A stretch of 64,000 nt of DNA from Lophium mytilinum (taxonomy: Eukaryota > Ascomycota > Dothideomycetes > Mytilinidiales > Mytilinidiaceae). Location of the stretch: the NCBI GenBank assembly GCA_010093605.1, contig MU004185.1, forward strand, positions 269,334-333,333, in the 5' to 3' direction. Each line of letters begins with the position of its first letter. Position 1 is the stretch's first letter. The position numbers and the translations under genes were made by a program. The notes beneath the pieces are model-generated. The model saw only the letters and a list, made by a program, of their open reading frames with translations, was not told the DNA's origin and searched no databases. Below are positions 54,213-64,000 of this stretch, piece by piece.

Positions 54213-55682
54213 CTAGACCTGTGAGCGGGTTGCTCGGTTGGCTTCTACAATGGCGAGTAGTCGATAGTAAGACTTTAAATCGTCGCCGTGAATGGAGGCC
54301 ACAGCATAATCATAATCTGCTATTTCGATGATCCCGTCTTCATCAAACCATGCGTAAGAAAAGGCCGGTAGATGGGGGTCGTTCGCAAGGAGAGATTCCG
54401 CCACATCTAGATCAAGGGCGTCGATACGTGAACCTGGCCGAGGCAAAGAGCTATCACGGCTTTTCAAGAAAACTGGCTCTTCAAAAGGTCGAATCTCTAG
54501 CCGCTGGAGTCGCGTAGGGCCGGCATCGGAAAGATGGTCGAGCAGACGACCCCAGCTACACCCCCCCGTATCATTGCCATAGCAATCCTGAAAGACAATG
54601 TCCTCCAAGAAGTCTCTGTGAGCAGCTAGGAAATGTCCAAGCTGATGGCATACATATACTCGCTCAAGATAGAGGGATCTGAGCTTCGGCATCTGATGCT
54701 TTGCGAGCGAGCATAGCGTATCGTGCCAGAGCGGACCAGAGTCGGGGGCGATAATCCGCAAATCTGTAACGGAGTCCAGGTGGTCGAAAAAAAGCTGGGA
54801 GAGCTTGGAGACGAAGTACCGATACCCTATGGTATCGCCCACAGGATACCCGTAAGTGGCGCTAGTAGATGGTGGCTCCCCACAGTCCTCGCAGAAGCTG
54901 CCCTGGGGGCAGCAGTTGTAGTTCCCGCGAATGTGAATTCTAGCATTGAATTGACCTTTAATTGTGAACGTGCATTTCTCGATGGGCTTCAAGAATTCGA
55001 ACCACCCCAGGCTACTGTAAGCTGCGAGCACAACCGGAATCAGACGCAAGTGGAGAGCTGTGATTGAGTGGTTTGTGTTTCTAGACAGAGCGACGAATGT
55101 TCTTGACATCAAAGCTTTATATGGCTCTTTCTGCTCCAGCAATTCTACCCGGGTGTTCTCGTTTATGTGTTCCAGGTCGTCCAACATGGAGAAGTTACTC
55201 CGCGCATAGCCCCACCAGGAGTCTGAATCAAAGCGAACCGTGAGCATGGTCAATTGGGGAAACAGGCGTAGGTCGGATAGAATATCGGAAACGACGGTTG
55301 GAAACACTTCTTCGGCATCCAAATCGTCCATATACACCCATTTTGCATCTTTTGAATCCTCTAACAGGCAATATAGTTCTTCGTTTCCGCCGCAAGGATC
55401 CGCGATGAAGTCGATCTGAGCCAGCGTGCCTACGAAGTCTAGGTGCTTGACATGGTGTTTAAGGGAGTCATTATTCGCAACCGCAAGGACCGATTCAGCG
55501 CTTCTGGCGGTGTTCTTGAGGTTGATTGTGTGGAAGACTATAGGAGCGAGAAGCGACCGATATCGATAGCAAGTGCTGCTAAGGTTGAGGAGGGTATTAA
55601 AGCCGTCTTTGCCGGAGTTCTGGATATTCTCGATGATCCATATTTGGAGCTCGTCAGGCAGGCCCGTCAACGGGCAGGTCAT
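54213..55682 (-). CDS. F-box domain protein (intact paralogue)
   Basis: Intronless, 489 residues. The N-terminal MTCPLTGLPDELQIWIIENI with LLNLSSTCYRYRSLLAPIVF is an F-box, the Skp1-binding module of SCF ubiquitin ligases. The rest is Leu-rich without clear repeats: DFVGTLAQIDF, LTMLTVRFDSD, RNTNHSITALHLRLIP, DSVTDLRIIAPDSG and TRLQRLEIRPF. A Cys-rich insert (NYNCCPQGSFCEDCGEP) near residue 255 is missing from the broken copy at 43183-44667, the only other family member seen here. Such families are expanded in filamentous ascomycetes and their substrates are unknown. Confidence 0.75.
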   Translation of the reverse strand: MTCPLTGLPDELQIWIIENIQNSGKDGFNTLLNLSSTCYRYRSLLAPIVFHTINLKNTARSAESVLAVANNDSLKHHVKHLDFVGTLAQIDFIADPCGGNEELYCLLEDSKDAKWVYMDDLDAEEVFPTVVSDILSDLRLFPQLTMLTVRFDSDSWWGYARSNFSMLDDLEHINENTRVELLEQKEPYKALMSRTFVALSRNTNHSITALHLRLIPVVLAAYSSLGWFEFLKPIEKCTFTIKGQFNARIHIRGNYNCCPQGSFCEDCGEPPSTSATYGYPVGDTIGYRYFVSKLSQLFFDHLDSVTDLRIIAPDSGPLWHDTLCSLAKHQMPKLRSLYLERVYVCHQLGHFLAAHRDFLEDIVFQDCYGNDTGGCSWGRLLDHLSDAGPTRLQRLEIRPFEEPVFLKSRDSSLPRPGSRIDALDLDVAESLLANDPHLPAFSYAWFDEDGIIEIADYDYAVASIHGDDLKSYYRLLAIVEANRATRSQV

Positions 55683-57130
55683 GGTTGCGGTCGATCTGCA
55701 GACACTGTATTGGATGGTGACAAGAGAAGAGTGCGGAGGAGCACGCCGAGAAGGTTCACGCGTCGACGCTAGTCCTATAACGCGAGCTCCTCCTTGTTTT
55801 CACGTGCAAAAAGGCATTACGAACTCGATCGCTATCAACTGCAGCAATGCGTGATGATATCTCTCGCATAATTCGATAGGTACTTATTACATTGACCAAA
55901 GCTTGCGGGATTCCGTTGCCACCACTCATCTCTCATATGAAGCCGCCCTAGACTGAAGCACGTGACCTATTTGCAACTTTGCCAATCTCCATCTATGAAA
56001 CCATCTCTATTTTCTGAAATTCTCTTGCTTGTTTGTGCAGGAGCAATCTTCGGAGTAGCTAAGGATAGTGGTAGGGAGCATAAAAGCAAGGAGAGGGTTA
56101 GATAACCGCAAATCCATACTAGGCCATTTGCGCTTAGTGGAATCATGGTCTGCAAGGCTCTATGGAATTGCGTGGACGTCAGGTTGCATTTCCCTGTAGT
56201 CACTCCGGCGTGAGTTGGTTGCTTGTTGTGGAATCAGAGTTCATACAGTCAGAAAACCCCCTCTAAAAGATCGTTAGTCCTCGTCATAAGCTGAACACAC
56301 GAATGACCCGTAGAAGGAAAGCCCCAGGCACAGTTGAGTTCAGAATAGAAGAAAGTAATTTTCGGGGCCGTTGAGTTCATGCTGAGAAGAAATGATATGC
56401 TCAATTGACGTGAACGGAAACCGATCAATCAAACCTCACCATCCATGTGTCTATCGGCCAAGCTGCACCATCGCCAGAGCAGGAGCCTACCCCACAAGAG
56501 TACTTAACACAGAATCAGACTAGCTCGAAACCTTGCCTTCAGACACACCTCTCCAAGGTTCACATCACGAGCAATCTCATCCAAGCTTCAATGACACTCG
56601 AAGACCAGCACATGTTGATCCCTTCTACCCCCTCGGCATCCGCCAAACGCATATCCATTCTACTCACCTTCCTCGTATGTCGACGCTCCGGACCTCCATA
56701 ATTCGGGGACTTTACTGCCAGTTCGTCCGGGGTTGCCGTACCTGGAGAACCTGGGGAAGTCCAAAGCCCGTGTCCGCGGGGATATTCCCTGAAGCAGAGG
56801 AACGCCCGGTAGTCGATCGCACTGCCTAGGCATCTCGTGAATTGGGCTACGCACAGCCCTGCCAGGTACCTGCATTGCCATGTGAAGAGCAGGCGGGGCC
56901 TTGTAGAGTGACTGTCATGTTGTGGGAGGTGGAAGAGATGGGAGTACTTAAGGGGCGATGGTGAGCTGTTGTGGGTTGAGATGCCCCACGTTTGAGCTCC
57001 GAGCTTCGAGCTTCCATCTCAACTCCGTCCATCAACCTTCAACAACACCTGTCTTCTTTCCTCCCATTTTTTCGCGTCTGATACCCTTGTTATTATCCCT
57101 TATACCCTAGTTCGATAGAAATACACCAAC
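55683..57130. other. Long intergenic region, no gene recognised
   Basis: About 1.45 kb between divergent genes. Short frames (for example 56447-56701) lack recognisable motifs or good coding character. I see no repeat. Confidence 0.4.
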
Positions 57131-57785
57131 ATGGCCGCCCCCGCAACCGCAACCGTCAGAGACCTCAGCGGCTCATGGCACATGGTACCCCTCTTCTACC
57201 TCCCCTTAACTACAGCCATCCCACTCATACCTCTCACAGAACAAGAAATACTGCGGCGACACCGACGGCGTCCTTGCCCTCCAAGGCATCGGCTGGCTCA
57301 CCCGTAAAGGCATCGGCATGGCAAGCGTCACCCAAGTCACGACCTCCTACCCCGACGCCGACGACCCCTCTAAAACACACATCGACTTCACCCAAGTCGT
57401 GACGGGCGGCATAAAAGGCACGACTGAACTGCGTACTCTAGACTGGAAGTGGCGGGCACACACGGACCATCTCTTCGGCGACTTGAAGGGGCGCTCGCAG
57501 TTCACCAAACTCGCTAAGCTAGAGGAGGCTGTTAAAGAAGTGAAGGGGGGAGTTGCGGAGGACGCGAAGTTCATGGCGGAGGGATGGGATGAGGCAACAA
57601 AGGAGGGCGAGGTAGTGGAAGCGTACGTGGAGAATGAGAAGGGTGGGTGGGTTGCCTGGCAGATTTGGGGGTTTGTAGATTGGGAGGCTGATGGGAAGAA
57701 GGAGAGGAGGCATGTGCGGAGGGTCGTGGTGCGGAAGGGAAAGGAGGTTAAGAGGATCTTGTTGGTGTTTGATTGGGTGGTTTAG
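57131..57785 (+). CDS. Small conserved fungal protein, possibly a lipocalin-like barrel
   Basis: Two exons (57131-57184, 57240-57785) encode 199 residues. The text DLSGSWHMNKKYCGDTDGVLALQGIGWLTRKGIG is reminiscent of the GxW opening of lipocalin or fatty-acid-binding barrels. The body alternates short hydrophobic and polar stretches (THIDFTQVVTGGIKGTTELR, RTLDWKWRAHTDHLFGDLKG) as expected for beta strands. I recall similar uncharacterised proteins in many ascomycetes, but no function. No signal peptide or membrane span. The barrel fold is inference only. Confidence 0.65.
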
Positions 57786-58333
57786 AGATGGAATACCCGG
57801 TTTGTATGCAAGGTAAGGCAGTGGTGTAGTATGAAGGGATGGGAGTAGGAACACGTAATATATGTACCTAGATGCTTATGATAAATCGCAGGTCTTCTTG
57901 AATCTCGGAATGGACTGTGTGATCTAGCTTCAGCTTCACGTGTAGATACAGCTAGGGCATCTACAGGTGCTATTATCGAGGCATGTCCTAGTATGTTGTG
58001 AAAAAGCATGTCGCTTCCTAGTCAACATTTCTAGGCTTTTGCTTTGGCAGCTGAAGAAATCGCATGGATTGAACTCTCAGCCTGCAAAGGTTCATCATGC
58101 TTGCTGCAAGGCTGCACCTCGTTATTGGACGACGTTTATGGGAGGCTGAGGTCGGACACCAGTCTGCCTCTCGCTGTGCCCCGCAGGCTGTGCTTCCACC
58201 TCAACTCATCCACATCCACCGTCACCCCGACTTCCAATATATCATCTCTCAAATGGCGATGATTCTGCCTAAACAATCTAAAAGCAACCTGTCCTCCTTC
58301 TACTTGCTTTATTGAAGTTCTTCCAACCTCGCG
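57786..58333. other. Intergenic region upstream of the NACHT gene
   Basis: About 550 bp, nothing recognised beyond expected promoter space. Confidence 0.4.
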
Positions 58334-61258
58334 ATGGAGCCTCTCTCCGCTCTCAGCCTTGCTACGAGCGTCGTACAGTTCGTCGATTTTAGCAGCAAGT
58401 TCATTTGCGGCAGTATGGAGATTTATAACTCGAAAGGTGGACAGACTGATAAGCTCAACGACCTTGAAGAAGTCACGAAAAGTCTAGCGGAAATAGCTTC
58501 GGAGCTGGAAGAGTCGGACTCTTCAGACCTCAGCTCAAGCTCAAAAAACGCAAACGAGATCGTCAAGATTGCTACAGAATGTCGCGGAGCTGCAACGCAG
58601 TTGTGCAATGTTCTATCGAAGCTCAAACTGCAGAAAGTCACCAAACGAGAAAGCATTTTAGTCACTCTGAAGAGTTTATGGGGCCGTGAGAAAGTCGAGG
58701 ACCTGCGAAACCGGCTTGATGGGTATAGACAACAACTGATCATCCTCCTCCTTGTAGCTATGCGGGAAGACCTACAAGATAAACTACGACCAAAGTCGGA
58801 AGATAGCACACAAGTCAAACAAGAGAACAAAAAAGAGGATAGGTTCATCGGAAAGGCGTTCCTTGATAAATTCGAAGGAGCTGGGAGGGACAAGTGGCGA
58901 GCAGATCTCCTCGATGCCATCAGATATAGCCACGAATGTGGTACTTCCGTGGAAACTATTTCCGAATCTGCAAAAGAGGGCTTCCTAAAGGCGTTTCATA
59001 GCAGCACAGTGACAGACCCATGGTTCGTCAAGCAAGTGCTTCAGAAACTACGCTTTCGGGAGATGCCTGATCGGCAAGAAAGAATCGTCACGCGGCACCC
59101 GGAGACATACGAGTGGATTTTTCATGAAAACTCGGAGAACACTCCTTGGGATAGCTTCATAGACTGGCTGAAAGGCCCCTCCAGCACTTACTGGCTAAGT
59201 GGGAAACCGGGCTCTGGAAAGTCAACCTTGATGAAATTCATTCTCAAAGACTCACGCACACAAGAAATGCTTAAGTCAGACGATGTCTCACCATCATACA
59301 AACTCGTCATGACTGGTTTCTTCTTCTGGAACTCCGGGGCGCCGATGCAGATGTCACAGGAGGGGCTAATTCGAACCCTACTGCACGACTGTTTACATGA
59401 GCGCCATGACCTCATACCCTATGTGTTTCCCGTTTTGGAGGAAGAATACGAGCTTTTTGGTACACTAATTTTGGGATCGTGGAAATGGCTCGATGTCATC
59501 CGAGCATTTCGAAAGCTGCTTGAAGCACCTAGCACTAGATTCTGCTTCTTCATAGACGGCCTCGACGAATACTCCGGTAACCCTGCAGACTTGATCGACC
59601 TATTGAACTCGGTATCAAACACCCCGAATACTAAATGGTGCATCTCCAGTCGACCTTGGCCAATATTTGAAGACGCTTTCAGCTACCATACACCTTGCCT
59701 CCGCCTTCAGGATCTTACTTATCCGGACATGTTGAAGTACACCTCGGATCGACTTAATTGGAATCCTGGCTTCCGCGACTTCACTCAATTGGAACCTGAG
59801 TACACTTCACGTCTTGTGGATAACATCGCAAACAAATCCTCCGGTGTTTTCCTCTGGGTGACGGTCGTGGTAGCATCACTTCTTCATGGACTCACCAACG
59901 GGGATCGAATGGGAGATCTTCAAGCCCGGCTAGATGCGCTGCCTCCTGATCTAGAAGCGTTGTTTTTCCGAATCCTTGACAGCATCGAGCCTTCGCACAA
60001 GAGCCAAGCTTGCAAACTCTTTCAAGTTGTGTATACAGCCAAGACGCGGTTGACGCTTCTCCAGATATCCTATGTCGATAGGTATGACTGCGAACAAGTG
60101 ATAAGTTCTCCTTTTGGCCCTGTAGAGATCCTGCAAGAAGATGCGGAGCTTAAATGGATGAAGAGAAGGCTGGGCGCTATTAGCAAGGGCCTTCTGGAGA
60201 TCGCCAACAGAAGGAACAAAGCTGACTCCACGGTTGAATACCTGCATCGAACTGTAAAGGACTTCATAGAGAAACCCGACGTACAGATCAGAATTGCCGC
60301 AAACATTACTATACCATTCGACGCTCACCTCTCCTTGGCAGCTACATCACTACTAGAGCTGAAACGATTTCGAGGCCAGCTTGATGAATCTGACCTTCGC
60401 CTGATCAGCTTTCGTTGTATGGATTACGCAGATCTCGTCGCTCATACGCCAACGCCCGATATCAGTCTTCTGGTGCGACTCATTGATGAGTTACATTCAA
60501 CCGCGACTATACATATCGAAAACGAGGGCGGTCTGATTCGAACATTCCCAGACTCTATGGCGAAGACTTGGGACAACGCTCCTAATTCCCGCCCGGCGCT
60601 TCTAAACCTCTCGAAAGATCTATCTTCATCCTGCCAAGTCGAAGCAGAGGTGGGGATGTGGAAATTAATACTCTGGCCTCATCGACCTCTTCATTTGGCT
60701 ATTAGTTTCAACTTGATTTGGTACGCGAGAATGACATTGAAGGACCGGAAGCTACCGGAAAGCAACTCAAGACTACTTTGCGCCGCTCTAAGGACTAATA
60801 CACGTGAAGCTTTCAATGGCTTTCGAGCTACCGGAAAGTTTTCTGAAGATAGAGTTTGGGACCTATCGAAACCTGGTATCATGCCAGACCCTGCGATGGT
60901 TGGAGTCCTACTGGAAGCTGGCTTAAACCCCAATTTTCGACACGGCGGACTCATTGGTCACGGTTGGAACAAGTCGGCTTGGGAAGTTCTCCTCGAAAAC
61001 CCAAAGTTCGAAAGAGTAAAGACAGCGGATGACAAGTTGATGGAACTGGCAGCAGTCTTTATTCGATACGGCGCGAAATCGAAAGCCTCGAAAAAACGGG
61101 ATCTTGATAGACAGATTAACAATGAATTGGAAAGACGCGGCTGGAAACTGAATAGCAGAAAGACCCCCAACGAGCACGTCTCTCGCTTTGGAAATGTCTT
61201 CAGAAGAAACCGAACTAAGGGAGCATCAAATCCACCCTCTCAATCTCTGCCAGCTTAG
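58334..61258 (+). CDS. NACHT-domain STAND NTPase (fungal NLR-like protein)
   Basis: Intronless, 974 residues. The N-terminus MEPLSALSLATSVVQFVDFSSKFI with a Ser-rich helical region is the common fungal STAND N-terminal domain. NACHT follows at about 285-440: Walker A YWLSGKPGSGKSTLMKFIL, Walker B FCFFIDGLDEYSG, and WCISSRPWPIFEDAF as the sensor region. Next comes a winged-helix-like part with the YLHRTVKDFIE motif near residue 636 that is typical of this NACHT subfamily. The C-terminus has no WD40, ankyrin or TPR repeats that I can see. Family members act in non-self recognition and regulated cell death, by oligomerising on ligand binding. The ligand and outcome are unknown here. Confidence 0.88.
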   Translation: MEPLSALSLATSVVQFVDFSSKFICGSMEIYNSKGGQTDKLNDLEEVTKSLAEIASELEESDSSDLSSSSKNANEIVKIATECRGAATQLCNVLSKLKLQKVTKRESILVTLKSLWGREKVEDLRNRLDGYRQQLIILLLVAMREDLQDKLRPKSEDSTQVKQENKKEDRFIGKAFLDKFEGAGRDKWRADLLDAIRYSHECGTSVETISESAKEGFLKAFHSSTVTDPWFVKQVLQKLRFREMPDRQERIVTRHPETYEWIFHENSENTPWDSFIDWLKGPSSTYWLSGKPGSGKSTLMKFILKDSRTQEMLKSDDVSPSYKLVMTGFFFWNSGAPMQMSQEGLIRTLLHDCLHERHDLIPYVFPVLEEEYELFGTLILGSWKWLDVIRAFRKLLEAPSTRFCFFIDGLDEYSGNPADLIDLLNSVSNTPNTKWCISSRPWPIFEDAFSYHTPCLRLQDLTYPDMLKYTSDRLNWNPGFRDFTQLEPEYTSRLVDNIANKSSGVFLWVTVVVASLLHGLTNGDRMGDLQARLDALPPDLEALFFRILDSIEPSHKSQACKLFQVVYTAKTRLTLLQISYVDRYDCEQVISSPFGPVEILQEDAELKWMKRRLGAISKGLLEIANRRNKADSTVEYLHRTVKDFIEKPDVQIRIAANITIPFDAHLSLAATSLLELKRFRGQLDESDLRLISFRCMDYADLVAHTPTPDISLLVRLIDELHSTATIHIENEGGLIRTFPDSMAKTWDNAPNSRPALLNLSKDLSSSCQVEAEVGMWKLILWPHRPLHLAISFNLIWYARMTLKDRKLPESNSRLLCAALRTNTREAFNGFRATGKFSEDRVWDLSKPGIMPDPAMVGVLLEAGLNPNFRHGGLIGHGWNKSAWEVLLENPKFERVKTADDKLMELAAVFIRYGAKSKASKKRDLDRQINNELERRGWKLNSRKTPNEHVSRFGNVFRRNRTKGASNPPSQSLPA

Positions 61259-62572
61259 TCTCATGTCGAAGAAGGGACTTACACCACTTGCGAAGACACT
61301 TGCATCCGCGGTATGCCTTCATGGCTAAACCTTGCGAAAGCCGATACCGGATCGTCCATGTTGACCAGAAACATCAAAGCTTCTGTATGCACTTCCGAGC
61401 CGCTTTGTTCTACCACTCTCAGTTTGGTTGCCGCTGCGCATCGAGGAAACATATGGTTTTGCTCCAGGTGAATCTTCAGATCTCTTTACCAATGGCAGAT
61501 CTGGCTAAGTCGGCAAAAAATCCTCCTAGGGACCAGCACATCCCGCCTTGCTTGGTGCTCCGACAAGCCTTATTCGCCTAGTCACCAAGTCGTTACTATC
61601 GTGATCTATAGAGACTCGTTTCTATAGTCTCTCTGCACGTTTAGCACCGCTTGTCATGTTCTCCAAAACTCAGCCCGGAGCGTACGAGTAGCATCAGCAG
61701 AACTCTTCCACGACCGACAACCAGTCCGCCTTTGTATGCAACACCAAAGATAGTCTTTGCGCCTTTTCTAAGCAGGGAATGTTGATTTCTACTTATCGGG
61801 ACCTGATCCAGATGTTCTTTTCCCGTTTCGAAGTTGCCTTCCGATCATTTCCTAGATCTTGCGAAATTGCCGGAATTTAGTCATACGTGTAAAAGGTAGC
61901 ATAATACGCGAGAGGAGGTCCCAGCAGCAAGCAACCCGGGAGCATTCAGCTTGGAGGTCCATAGAGTGCCATGTACAAACATCTCTTATGTCATTGAGAC
62001 GGCCTTGCCTACCACCTTATCTCCTCTTTCGTATTCTCCTCATCCACGCCCGTGTGATTCTGTTTGGTCGTCCCCGGCCTCTACCACCTACTCAATCGGG
62101 GTACCTAGTATGCCTAGTATCAGTATAACGTTACCAAAATTACTTCATCCACTCGCTCAGATGGCTTCAAGCCTCCTCTCATACAGTTTTGCCCTCCCAA
62201 AGGGGATCCGCGAATAACTCCGCTCCCGATTCCTAGCCCGCAATGTACCAACACTCCCTACCACCAAGCAAGCTCTGATCCTTAGTTCGACGGCCTCCCG
62301 AGAGGGTCTAAAGCTATATAGAGGCCGGAAGTCTGTCATGAAATGGGGCATGGGAAGCACGTAAACTTAGCGGAGCGCGCGTGGAGATGGAGAGGGTAAA
62401 GTGTAAAGTTATCGTGGAAGAATACTGATCTCGATCGCAATTCACGAGTTCTGATGTCTGACTTGTGAGAATTGCGCTATGGTCCCACTATCTCTCTGCC
62501 TCATCTATTCCACTCCACCATCCAGATCCCACTACTCTCTAGAACCCCAGCATCTACCCTCTACAACACTCT
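61259..62572. other. Long intergenic region, no gene recognised
   Basis: About 1.3 kb between convergent 3' ends of the NACHT gene and the urea transporter gene. Short frames present have no motif. No repeat seen. Confidence 0.4.
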
Positions 62573-64000
62573 TTACAACCCACCCCTCCCCCTCCTCTTC
62601 TTACTCCCCCTCAAATCCTGCCCAATCTCCGTAAACAACTCCACAAAGAACCCCCTCACCTCCCAAATCGGCAAAATCGTACTCACGAAACTCGAGCAAA
62701 ACACCCAGATAAACGAGATAACCACCCACGCCGTGAAAAAGCCCTTACTAAAAATATAGTGGCTGAAGAACATCGGCATCGGAATCAAAAAGTCCATGAT
62801 AAACGTCAGCACAAAGGACGATATGCACGCGAGTTTGAACGCCGCGCGGAGTTTGTGCGGCTCGTCAGGCGGGGCGATCTCGACGTGGAGATTTGGCGAA
62901 GTGGCTGTAGTAGTGGTAGTGGGAACCGTGTCGACCTTCTCTTCCTCTTTCTCTGAGTCGGAGAGGTTGGGCGAGGATTCGGGGGGCGTGGAGGCCGTGG
63001 GTGCGCTGTCAATGACAGCGACGTTGATGGCGCGCGTGATTTCCCAGTCGAAGTTGTCCATTTTGATGCTTGACACTGCGACGCTGAGGATGAGGCCGGT
63101 CATTATTGCGGCGAGGTTGCCGGCGAGGGTTGGGTAGGATAGGCCGGTGGTGTGGACGGAGAGCTCGCCGTAATAGTGCTTTGCGGTGGTCAGCCATGCG
63201 ATGAGCCCGGCTGATAGTCCACCGAGACAGCCTGTAATGGCGCCGGCTTTGGTTTGGCCTTTCCAGGTGATGGCGAAGGCGGCGGGGAAGACGGCGCCGC
63301 CGATGAGAAGGCCCATGACTAGGAAGAGCCATCCGAGATCGATGCCGATGGCGTTCCAGATGCAGGCGAAGACGGCCATGGTGAGGCCGAAGACGCATAT
63401 CATGGCGTGGGAGACGAAGATGAGCTGGGAAGGTGAGGCGAGCGGCTTGATGTAGCACTTGTAGACGTCGAAGGTCAGGATGGAGGAGACAGCTATGAGC
63501 TCCGCGGAGGCGCAGGATGTAACGGCCATGAAAAGCACGATGAGCAACGCTACAGCGCCCCCTTTCCCGAGCATCGCGGAGGCGGCGTATGCAGCTGTCA
63601 GACCAGACGAGATCTCCGCAGATGTAGGCGGGTTGGGGTACGTAGGGAATCGAGGATTATCCGTCAGTGCGACGGCAGCGAGGCCAAGGGTCGTGGCGAA
63701 GCCGAACGGGATCGCAAACCAAGCTAAGCCCCCCATAATATATGCCCGGACGGCAGTAGTTGGGCGAGAGGCGATGGCGCGCTGCCAGTATGCTTGATCG
63801 AGGAAAACGGTGCCGCTGCCAGAGCAAAGTTGGATGACGCCAAAGACGAGAGCGTAGTTGGACTTTAGTGTGAGATAGGAGCCTTCGTGGTTACCTTCGA
63901 CGGGGCGCTTGATGGCGGCTTCTTTGAGGAGGTCATACATCTCGCCGGGCGAACCGATGAGGGAGCTGACTGAGTAGGCGTTGAACATGAAGTATAGAAT
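62573..64000 (-). CDS. dur3: Urea/polyamine active transporter (DUR3 type), 3' part, runs off the window
   Basis: Sodium:solute symporter family member that imports urea (and polyamines in yeast) across the plasma membrane. The frame is open to the window edge, so the 5' part is missing; about 475 residues are visible. Hallmarks: FLDQAYWQRAIASRP, GGLAWFAIPFGFATTLGLAAVAL, MLGKGGAVALLIVLFMAVTSCASAELIAVSSILTFDVYK (in parts) and GLLIGGAVFPAAFAITWKGQTKAGAITG. Many membrane spans are evident. A cytosolic insert rich in Ser, Glu and Thr precedes the last spans. The internal text SYPTLAGNLAAIMTGL is also typical. Fungal DUR3 proteins are about 650-700 residues. Confidence 0.85.
   Translation of the reverse strand: MLYFMFNAYSVSSLIGSPGEMYDLLKEAAIKRPVEGNHEGSYLTLKSNYALVFGVIQLCSGSGTVFLDQAYWQRAIASRPTTAVRAYIMGGLAWFAIPFGFATTLGLAAVALTDNPRFPTYPNPPTSAEISSGLTAAYAASAMLGKGGAVALLIVLFMAVTSCASAELIAVSSILTFDVYKCYIKPLASPSQLIFVSHAMICVFGLTMAVFACIWNAIGIDLGWLFLVMGLLIGGAVFPAAFAITWKGQTKAGAITGCLGGLSAGLIAWLTTAKHYYGELSVHTTGLSYPTLAGNLAAIMTGLILSVAVSSIKMDNFDWEITRAINVAVIDSAPTASTPPESSPNLSDSEKEEEKVDTVPTTTTTATSPNLHVEIAPPDEPHKLRAAFKLACISSFVLTFIMDFLIPMPMFFSHYIFSKGFFTAWVVISFIWVFCSSFVSTILPIWEVRGFFVELFTEIGQDLRGSKKRRGRGGL

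Overview
This is nuclear DNA of a filamentous ascomycete (Pezizomycotina). Most genes carry short GT..AG introns of about 45-100 bp. The content is typical of that group: a Zn2Cys6 regulator, a PTH11-like membrane protein, a NACHT-type STAND protein, F-box proteins and a nonribosomal peptide synthetase (NRPS). I cannot name the genus from the sequence. About 24 protein genes are supported. No rRNA, tRNA or CRISPR array was recognised.

Layout. 0-11 kb holds mostly housekeeping or generic metabolic genes: an unknown protein, acetoacetyl-CoA thiolase (erg10), the U5 snRNP GTPase Snu114, a small NAD(P)-binding protein and an aldehyde dehydrogenase. A ~120-bp tandem array and a strong inverted repeat lie at 6.4-7.2 kb. 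A large membrane protein of unknown function follows (11-13 kb). 13.4-17.0 kb is a repeat-rich island with a ~174-bp tandem array, an isolated RNase H ORF, a 42-bp array and fold-back copies of a transposon-end-like sequence.

17-39.4 kb is the main feature, a hydroxamate siderophore gene cluster. In order it holds a SidA-like flavin N-monooxygenase, a SidI-like acyl-CoA ligase, a SidF/SidL-type N5-hydroxyornithine acyltransferase ending in AKL, an ABCB full transporter, a SIT-family MFS siderophore transporter, a GNAT acetyltransferase and an NPS6/SidD-type NRPS (A-T-C-degenerate A-T-C). Three intergenic regions of this block contain eight perfect ATCWGATAA sites, the recognition sequence of the iron-regulatory GATA factor SreA. 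I saw none elsewhere in the window. The inferred path is hydroxylation of ornithine, activation and transfer of an acyl group (probably in peroxisomes), assembly by the NRPS, possible acetylation, and transport by the two carriers. No SidH-type enoyl-CoA hydratase is visible, and the SidA-like protein has lost residues expected to bind ornithine.

39.6-42.8 kb holds a divergent pair encoding the two halves of the plant Tm-1 protein, with a decayed duplicate of the first gene's 3' end beside it. 43-64 kb is a mixed region: an F-box pseudogene with two in-frame stops and its intact paralogue, a Baeyer-Villiger type monooxygenase, a PTH11-like membrane protein, a Zn2Cys6 regulator, a short-chain dehydrogenase, a small conserved protein, a NACHT protein, and the 3' part of a urea transporter that runs off the window end. 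Exon limits were read by eye from splice signals and reading-frame continuity, and the exon sums are multiples of three.
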